Below are positions 1 through 3,917 of a stretch of DNA of 6,192 nucleotides, one piece after another. The DNA lies in assembly GCA_964358175.1 (NCBI GenBank), contig CAYHOI010000104.1, positions 1 to 6,192 of the forward strand. The letters are read 5' to 3'. Position 1 is the first letter of the stretch, and every line of letters begins with the position of its first letter. Position numbers and translations under genes: made by a program. The notes beneath the pieces were generated by a model. That model made no database searches. It had not been told where the DNA came from and saw only the letters and a program-made list of their open reading frames with translations. This DNA is from CAYHOI01 sp964358175. Lineage in GTDB: Bacteria; Margulisbacteria; Riflemargulisbacteria; GWF2-35-9.

Positions 1-9
1 GCCAAATTC

Positions 10-27
10 ACCGTAAACCGTAAACCG
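10..27. repeat. Short tandem repeat, 2.6 units of ACCGTAA
   Basis: Two perfect copies of the heptamer ACCGTAA are followed by a partial ACCG, just downstream of the cyclase stop codon. On the minus strand this reads as repeated CGGTTTA. It is followed further downstream of the gene by nothing that looks like a terminator (no GC-rich hairpin with a T run), so transcription of the operon may continue off the left edge. The array is too short to assign a function and is cut close to the window edge, so its full length cannot be judged. Confidence 0.6.
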
Positions 28-42
28 CCACCCCCCAGAAAC

Positions 43-1884
43 TCATCGGTTACCATCTTCCACAATTAAGACTTCATAGATCTTCGTTTTTGTCGTCTTT
101 CCCTTGACAGCTATCTCATCAACAAAGCGACATTTGAATTGATCTTTAAGTTTTTCGTACGTAAATTCTGAAATCAGCAAGTGCACCAAATGTTCTGGCG
201 TATCATACTTTCGGGTCAAGGCTTCAATTCTCGCGGCGAGATTAACCGCGTCCCCGATGACGGTATAGTCTTTATGCATTTCGGAGCCGATGTTGCCGAC
301 AACGACGTTGCCGGTATTGAGTCCCATCCCGATATCCAGCACTGCTTTCCCCTCACTTCGCCACTTCTCTTGAAGTTCACGGAGCTTTCGTAGTTGTGCG
401 ATACAACAACGGGTGGCCACTATTGCATGATCCTCAAGCGGCAACGGTGCCCCAAAAACCGCCATAATTTCGTCTCCTACATATTTGTCGAGAGTACCCC
501 CATACTCAAAAATAACTTGAGTCATCGCATCAAGGTATTCATTGAGAAGCTCTACCACTTCCTTGGGGGTATGCGCCTCACTGAAGGTGGTAAAACTGCG
601 AATATCACTAAAAAATATGGTGACTTCCTTCATCGTCCCTCCCAGCTCCACCATTTCCGGATTGGCCAGCAATTCGTTCACCACGGTTGGGGCGACGTAC
701 TGTGAAAAGATGTCTCGCACTTTCTTTTTATCCTTTTCCTCCTTAATAAACTTCACGACGGTCTGAATAATGAAAATCAGCATTACCGCAAGGATTACGG
801 TATAGGTTGGGATTTCTAATCGACCATACTTAAAGGCAAAAAAGACAAAGGCGTAAAGAATAAGAATCTGCGTAAATGTTATCAGGAAAAATGTTTTAAT
901 TTTCAAATTCTTACTCACCCTTATATTAAGCCACACCAAAAACCATAGAATTGCAAAAAGAAGGAATGGAGACAATACAGAAATGTAGGAAGAGTCTAAT
1001 ATCGTCTGAATTACATTGGCATGAATTTCGACTCCGGGAAGATTCCTATCAAAAGGCGTCGGGAAAACATCATGCAGATCATAGGCGGAGGAACCAATCA
1101 ACACGACTTTATTTTCAAAGAAATGAGGAGAATCAGCCAGAAAAGTACCGTCAAACACTCGCACAAATGGAATAGATTGAAATGTCGAACCTGAACCATA
1201 GTAGTTGATGAGGAGCTTGGCATCCAACATCGGGATAATCTTGTCGCCAACGGATAGCTTCTTGTCACTGTGAATGTGAAATGTAGGAACACCCTGAAGA
1301 TGCTGAATCACCTGAAGGGCTAACGACGGGAAATAATCCTCGCCAGATTTGTCAACAAGCTGAAATCGACGCACTACATGATCTCGGTCAAGATGCGGAT
1401 GGACAACTCCGATGGCAAGAGCCGCTTTTTCTAGTAAAGGAATCGGTTTTTTAAAGGGGAGTTTAACCACCTTAAACTCATTTGACTGTTGAATATTCTG
1501 AAAGCTGGCAGCTAAAATCACGTTTCCGGCTTTTCGAACTGATTCAGCAAACTGCACATCATCGTGAGGATCAAATTGCGTGGGAGAATCAAAGAAAACA
1601 TCAAACACAATCAGCTTGGCACCAGCTTTTTTTAGGGCATCAACGATAACAGCATAATATTTTCTAGGCCAAGGCCATTTGCTCATCCAATCGATCGACT
1701 CGGCATCAATGGTTAGAATAACAATTTGCGTGGTGGGCTTGAGCACTCCTCGAAAGCGAAACTTCTGATTGTAGGAGGACATGTTCATCATGTCGACAAT
1801 GGGCAAGGCGTTTAGAAGCAGGAAAAAAAGGGTAATGAGCAGCGATTTAATTACAAGGGAATTCAGAAATGCTTTGGCCTTCAT
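43..1884 (-). CDS. CHASE2-domain membrane-bound class III adenylate/guanylate cyclase
   Basis: This protein probably makes cAMP from ATP in response to an extracytoplasmic signal. An N-terminal membrane segment (about residues 11-31) is followed by a CHASE2 sensor (about 40-295) with the hallmark WPWPR stretch, FDVFF and the late PGVEIHAN motif. Three closely spaced transmembrane helices follow (about 303-321, 330-350 and 356-378), then a short charged linker and the cyclase domain (about 415-607). Both metal-binding Asp are present: D427 in FSDIRSFT and D471 in KYVGDE. K467 is the purine-specifying Lys, T541 in DYTVIGD sits at the second specificity position (class IIIb pattern), and N548 and R552 are the transition-state pair. 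It therefore looks active, and adenylate is more likely than guanylate cyclase. There is no Shine-Dalgarno before the ATG. That ATG overlaps the upstream stop as ATGA, so translation is probably coupled. At 613 residues it has normal length for this architecture. The signal sensed is unknown. Confidence 0.95.
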   Translation of the reverse strand: MKAKAFLNSLVIKSLLITLFFLLLNALPIVDMMNMSSYNQKFRFRGVLKPTTQIVILTIDAESIDWMSKWPWPRKYYAVIVDALKKAGAKLIVFDVFFDSPTQFDPHDDVQFAESVRKAGNVILAASFQNIQQSNEFKVVKLPFKKPIPLLEKAALAIGVVHPHLDRDHVVRRFQLVDKSGEDYFPSLALQVIQHLQGVPTFHIHSDKKLSVGDKIIPMLDAKLLINYYGSGSTFQSIPFVRVFDGTFLADSPHFFENKVVLIGSSAYDLHDVFPTPFDRNLPGVEIHANVIQTILDSSYISVLSPFLLFAILWFLVWLNIRVSKNLKIKTFFLITFTQILILYAFVFFAFKYGRLEIPTYTVILAVMLIFIIQTVVKFIKEEKDKKKVRDIFSQYVAPTVVNELLANPEMVELGGTMKEVTIFFSDIRSFTTFSEAHTPKEVVELLNEYLDAMTQVIFEYGGTLDKYVGDEIMAVFGAPLPLEDHAIVATRCCIAQLRKLRELQEKWRSEGKAVLDIGMGLNTGNVVVGNIGSEMHKDYTVIGDAVNLAARIEALTRKYDTPEHLVHLLISEFTYEKLKDQFKCRFVDEIAVKGKTTKTKIYEVLIVEDGNR

Positions 1885-2297
1885 GCGGGACTGATACGGA
1901 CAACCGGCTGACCATACTCAACCGGTACGCCATCTGCGACGAGGTACTCCAGCACAACACAATCGTCATCTGCAGTCTGTGCATGGTCAAGATTCATCGA
2001 GGTAATACTAAAGAGAGGGTTTCCCTTTTTAAGAATAGCTTGAGCTCGAACGTCATCAACACTTACCTTATGGCGAAAAAAACCAACACTGCCTGAGCGA
2101 ATGAGACTGTCCGTTTCTTGTGATTCGACCAGAGGGACAACCACTTTTTCAGATACAACAGGTTCAATTGGTTTCGGATTTGGAGCCACATCACCTTTAT
2201 AAAGCATCACTGAAAGAGACTTATCGGCGACCGTCAACTTGCGAATACTGGACTTCTCAAAGAGGCGAACGATTTCCTCAATCTTCTTAAAATCCAT
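1881..2297 (-). CDS. Biotin carboxyl carrier (AccB)-like protein lacking the biotinylation lysine
   Basis: This 138-residue protein has the two-part layout of AccB, the biotin carrier of acetyl-CoA carboxylase. The N-terminal helix-strand segment (residues 1-35, beginning MDFKKIEEIVRLFEKS) matches the AccB N-terminus. A Pro/Val-rich linker (about 36-62) follows, then a biotinyl-like domain (about 64-136) with IRSGSVGFFR in place of the usual VRSPMVGTFYR and the very AccB-like PVEYGQPVVRI near the end. The biotin site, normally EAMKM, reads TSMNL: the acceptor Lys is N102 (codon AAT, 1992-1994), and no Lys occurs after K91. It therefore cannot carry biotin at the normal site. The start has a good ribosome-binding site and lies 16 nt after map; the stop overlaps the cyclase ATG. 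By analogy with plant BADC proteins it could bind the carboxylase and regulate it, but that is inference. It should not be annotated as functional accB. Confidence 0.85.
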   Translation of the reverse strand: MDFKKIEEIVRLFEKSSIRKLTVADKSLSVMLYKGDVAPNPKPIEPVVSEKVVVPLVESQETDSLIRSGSVGFFRHKVSVDDVRAQAILKKGNPLFSITSMNLDHAQTADDDCVVLEYLVADGVPVEYGQPVVRISPA

Positions 2298-2304
2298 TTT
2301 ATTC

Positions 2305-2311
2305 TTCTCCT
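2305..2311 (-). promoter_or_regulatory. Ribosome-binding site of the AccB-like gene
   Basis: On the minus strand AGGAGAA lies 7 nt before the ATG at 2297, a near-ideal Shine-Dalgarno in the 16-nt gap after the map stop. It fixes this start codon and indicates that the small protein is translated efficiently on its own. The cyclase downstream has no such site. Confidence 0.8.
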
Positions 2312-2313
2312 GC

Positions 2314-3069
2314 TTATTTTGTTAAAATTCTTGGCCCATCAGAAAGAATAGCAATGGTATGCTCAAACTGGGCAGAGCACTTGCCATCCATTGTAACGAC
2401 TGTCCAGCCATCCGCCAAGACCCTTGATTTCCAAGTACCCATATTGATCATCGGTTCAATCGCGATCACCATTCCTGCCTTGAGCAATGTGCCCGTGCCT
2501 TTTTGCCCGAAATGTGGAACACTGGGCGCCTCATGCAGTTCTGTTCCAACGCCATGCCCAACGTACTCGCGGACTACACTAAACCCATGACGCTCGACAT
2601 AACGCTGAATAGCATGCCCGATGTCGCCAATTCGATTGCCGTGAAGAGCTTGTTCGATTCCTAGGTCTAGGGCTTTTCTCGTAACATCCACAAGTTCCTG
2701 GGTTCTTTTTGGGATCTTACCTACCACAAAGGTCTGACAAGAGTCTCCAATATATCCATCTTTCTTGAAACCATAATCAATCTTCACCAAGTCGCCCTCT
2801 TTGATCAAGCGACTACCTGGTATCCCGTGTACGATCTGTTCATTAAAGGAAATACACGTCGCATGGCGATAGTTCGGAACTTCCTTAAAAACAGCCACCC
2901 CACCCCTTTGGCTCGCAAACTGATCTGCCAGGAGGTCTATCTCAATAGTGGCAATCCCTGACTTGATGAAGGGGCGGATATATTCAAAAAAATCAGCAAC
3001 GACTTTGCCAGAGGCTGCGATTTTTTCAATTTCAGATGGGGTACGGATAATAACTTCTTTTTTGCTCAC
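2314..3069 (-). CDS. map: Methionine aminopeptidase, type I
   Basis: This cytosolic metalloprotease removes the initiator Met from nascent proteins whose second residue is small. The 251 residues match the usual type Ia length, with the pita-bread fold and no N-terminal zinc-finger extension. All the expected catalytic residues are visible: H81 in VHGIP, metal ligands D98 in KIDYG, D109 in IGDS, H172 in GHGVG, E205 in AIEPM and E236 in QFEHT, plus H179 in LHEAP. It should be active. The start is GTG, chosen because the following MSKKEVIIRTPSEIEKI aligns with family N-termini and a GGAAGGG sits 7 nt upstream. It is the first gene of a minus-strand unit with the AccB-like and cyclase genes. In many bacteria map lies in the secY-adk-infA region, so this may be a relocated or second copy; the window cannot show which. 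Confidence 0.96.
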   Translation of the reverse strand: MSKKEVIIRTPSEIEKIAASGKVVADFFEYIRPFIKSGIATIEIDLLADQFASQRGGVAVFKEVPNYRHATCISFNEQIVHGIPGSRLIKEGDLVKIDYGFKKDGYIGDSCQTFVVGKIPKRTQELVDVTRKALDLGIEQALHGNRIGDIGHAIQRYVERHGFSVVREYVGHGVGTELHEAPSVPHFGQKGTGTLLKAGMVIAIEPMINMGTWKSRVLADGWTVVTMDGKCSAQFEHTIAILSDGPRILTK

Positions 3070-3075
3070 TAATAT

Positions 3076-3101
3076 ACCCTTCCGTCAGCTTTGCTTATCA
3101 A
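3076..3101 (-). repeat. Deleted copy of the two-hairpin REP-like repeat
   Basis: Read on the plus strand, this begins ACCCTTCCGTCAGCTT, identical to the start of the full copy at 3106-3150, then jumps to CTTATCAA, which in the full copy lies 19 nt further into the element. The second arm of one hairpin and the first arm of the other are missing, as expected for an internal deletion. It directly abuts the full copy, making an imperfect direct duplication with a 30-bp offset. Confidence 0.75.
3077..3083 (-). promoter_or_regulatory. Ribosome-binding site of map, within a repeat remnant
   Basis: GGAAGGG on the minus strand is placed 7 nt before the GTG start at 3069. It is only a partial match to the consensus AGGAGG. 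It coincides with the conserved terminal box GGAAGGGT of the adjacent truncated hairpin repeat, so the repeat seems to supply the site. Confidence 0.55.
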
Positions 3102-3105
3102 ATGC

Positions 3106-3150
3106 ACCCTTCCGTCAGCTTCGCTGACACCTTCCCTTATCAAGGGAAGG
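3106..3150 (-). repeat. REP-like two-hairpin repeat, copy A
   Basis: Read toward map on the minus strand, the 45-nt element has hairpin 1 (arms CCTTCCCTT and AAGGGAAGG, 9 bp, 3-nt loop), one T, hairpin 2 (GTCAGC and GCTGAC, 6 bp, GAA loop) and the terminal box GGAAGGGT. It is non-coding. It has the same layout as copy B at 3255-3297 in the opposite orientation, so together they resemble a REP doublet spanning 3106-3297 around about 104 bp of unique sequence. No transposase gene is present in the window. Confidence 0.85.
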
Positions 3151-3163
3151 ATAGTTGCCCTGT

Positions 3164-3193
3164 TTCTCAATCGTCATATTTTGACGTAATAAT
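3164..3193 (+). promoter_or_regulatory. Weak candidate promoter for trmB
   Basis: TTCTCA (3164-3169, 4 of 6 to TTGACA) is followed after 18 bp by AATAAT (3188-3193, 5 of 6 to TATAAT). An alternative is TATATT at 3224-3229 with a poor upstream partner TTTCCT at 3201-3206. Either would give a leader that contains repeat copy B. Both are weak matches and neither is supported beyond position between the divergent genes. No convincing promoter for map was found on the other strand. Confidence 0.2.
3172..3186. repeat. Short inverted repeat CGTCA-N5-TGACG, possible operator
   Basis: A perfect 5-bp inverted repeat with a 5-bp AT spacer lies in the unique segment between the two full hairpin repeats, where promoters of the divergent map and trmB genes would be expected, and it overlaps the weak trmB promoter candidate. 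Arms this short arise easily by chance. No known regulator can be assigned. Confidence 0.25.
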
Positions 3194-3254
3194 CTTCGCT
3201 TTTCCTTTTGATCTGTTCTGTTGTATATTCTTACCATTCTGTATGCCAAACATT

Positions 3255-3297
3255 CCTTCCCTTTCCAAGGGAAGGTGCCCCAAAGGGGAGGAAGGGT
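3255..3297 (+). repeat. REP-like two-hairpin repeat, copy B
   Basis: Read toward trmB, the 43-nt element has hairpin 1 (CCTTCCCTT, loop TCC, AAGGGAAGG), one T, a shorter second hairpin (CCCC, loop AAA, GGGG) flanked by G and A, then GGAAGGGT. Hairpin 1 arms and the terminal box are identical to copy A, while the second stem has a wholly different but still paired sequence. Its right end overlaps the trmB ribosome-binding site. Confidence 0.85.
3284..3296 (+). promoter_or_regulatory. Ribosome-binding site of trmB, inside repeat copy B
   Basis: The purine tract AGGGGAGGAAGGG ends 9 nt before the ATG at 3306 and contains GGAGG-like cores. Its GGGG (3285-3288) is also the 3' arm of the repeat's second hairpin and can pair with CCCC at 3278-3281, so part of the site could be masked when that hairpin forms. 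The site supports 3306 as the start rather than the in-frame ATGs at 3102 or 3243, which lead into repeat sequence. Confidence 0.65.
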
Positions 3298-3305
3298 TCT
3301 TCGTC

Positions 3306-3917
3306 ATGCGAGTCCGAAAACACGCTAATCCGTTCAATTTTCGCAAAGATTTGCCGGTGTTGCAACTGGAAAATATTTTCAGCCGTCCTGAACAACCTTT
3401 GCATCTGGAAATCGGGTTTGCTTACGGGGAATTTATTCTTGAAATGGCAAAGAAACATCTGGAAATCAACTTCATCGGCATGGAGGTGCGCGAGCCTCTT
3501 GTAGAGAAACTTCAACGGGAAATCCTCACTCAGAAACGAACCAATCTGGTAGCCATTTATGCGAGCAGCAACGTGAATTTGTCCATTATCCCGGATAAGT
3601 CCATTGATCACGTCTACATCTTTTTTCCTGATCCATGGTTCAAGACAAAACATCACAAAAGACGAATCATTACTCCGCGATTTCTTGACGAACTTCAGCC
3701 GAAGTTAAAAAACGGTTCTACCCTCTTGTTCCAAACGGATGTTGAAACACTCTATCAGGACACCCGCAAAATCATCCATTCGAGCCCCTACTGGATTCTT
3801 GAGGAACATGCAAATGTTCATACGCTGAATGCGACGGGGGTTGCCTCTTATTTCGAGGATCGGTGTTTGCGGAGGGGATGGCCGATCTATAGGCTCCTAA
3901 TTTCGGGTAATAAGTGA
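3306..3917 (+). CDS. trmB: tRNA (guanine-N7-)-methyltransferase TrmB
   Basis: TrmB transfers a methyl group from S-adenosylmethionine to N7 of G46 in the variable loop of tRNAs. The 203-residue Rossmann-fold protein shows the SAM-binding motif LEIGFAYGEF (34-43), the acidic end of strand 2 in FIGMEV (56-61), the family signature FPDPW (107-111) running into KTKHHKRR (113-120), TD (144-145), and the C-terminal YFEDRCLRRG (182-191). Residues equivalent to the known E. coli catalytic set are D109, H116, R119, D145 and E184. The usual Thr three residues before the last Glu is S181, a mild change. The frame is open upstream to 3102, but those codons run through the hairpin repeats and lack family similarity. 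The ATG at 3306 gives the typical MRVRK-type N-terminus and has a ribosome-binding site. It is divergent from map, and its end overlaps the convergent helicase gene by 21 bp. Confidence 0.95.
   Translation: MRVRKHANPFNFRKDLPVLQLENIFSRPEQPLHLEIGFAYGEFILEMAKKHLEINFIGMEVREPLVEKLQREILTQKRTNLVAIYASSNVNLSIIPDKSIDHVYIFFPDPWFKTKHHKRRIITPRFLDELQPKLKNGSTLLFQTDVETLYQDTRKIIHSSPYWILEEHANVHTLNATGVASYFEDRCLRRGWPIYRLLISGNK

Noticed and set aside
394..766. Plus-strand frames of 74-103 codons opposite the cyclase
   Set aside because: They are shadows of the strongly conserved cyclase domain on the minus strand, with no domain similarity of their own.
1881..2297. Ordinary accB
   Set aside because: The biotin-acceptor Lys is absent and no Lys remains in the domain beyond residue 91; accC is also not adjacent.
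3071..3105. Minus-strand promoter for map: TTGATA with TATATT
   Set aside because: The boxes match well, but the spacer is 19 bp and the -10 lies only a few bases from the GTG, so the transcript would lose the ribosome-binding site. The TTGATA is also part of the repeat sequence.
3106..3150. Repeat copy A as an intrinsic terminator
   Set aside because: The hairpins are strong but no T run follows on either strand, and the position is upstream of two divergent genes where no transcript needs to end.
3102..3305. Longer trmB reading frame beginning at 3102 (or at the ATG at 3243)
   Set aside because: The extra codons translate the hairpin repeats and spacer, contain Cys/Phe-rich sequence unlike the family, and the ATG at 3306 has both the family-type N-terminus and a ribosome-binding site.
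3070..3305. CRISPR array or riboswitch in the intergenic region
   Set aside because: The repeats are palindromic, inverted relative to one another and unevenly spaced, and no known riboswitch core could be recognised.
3231..3656. 141-codon minus-strand frame opposite trmB
   Set aside because: It is antisense to the conserved trmB coding sequence and runs into the repeats; no recognisable domain or start signal.
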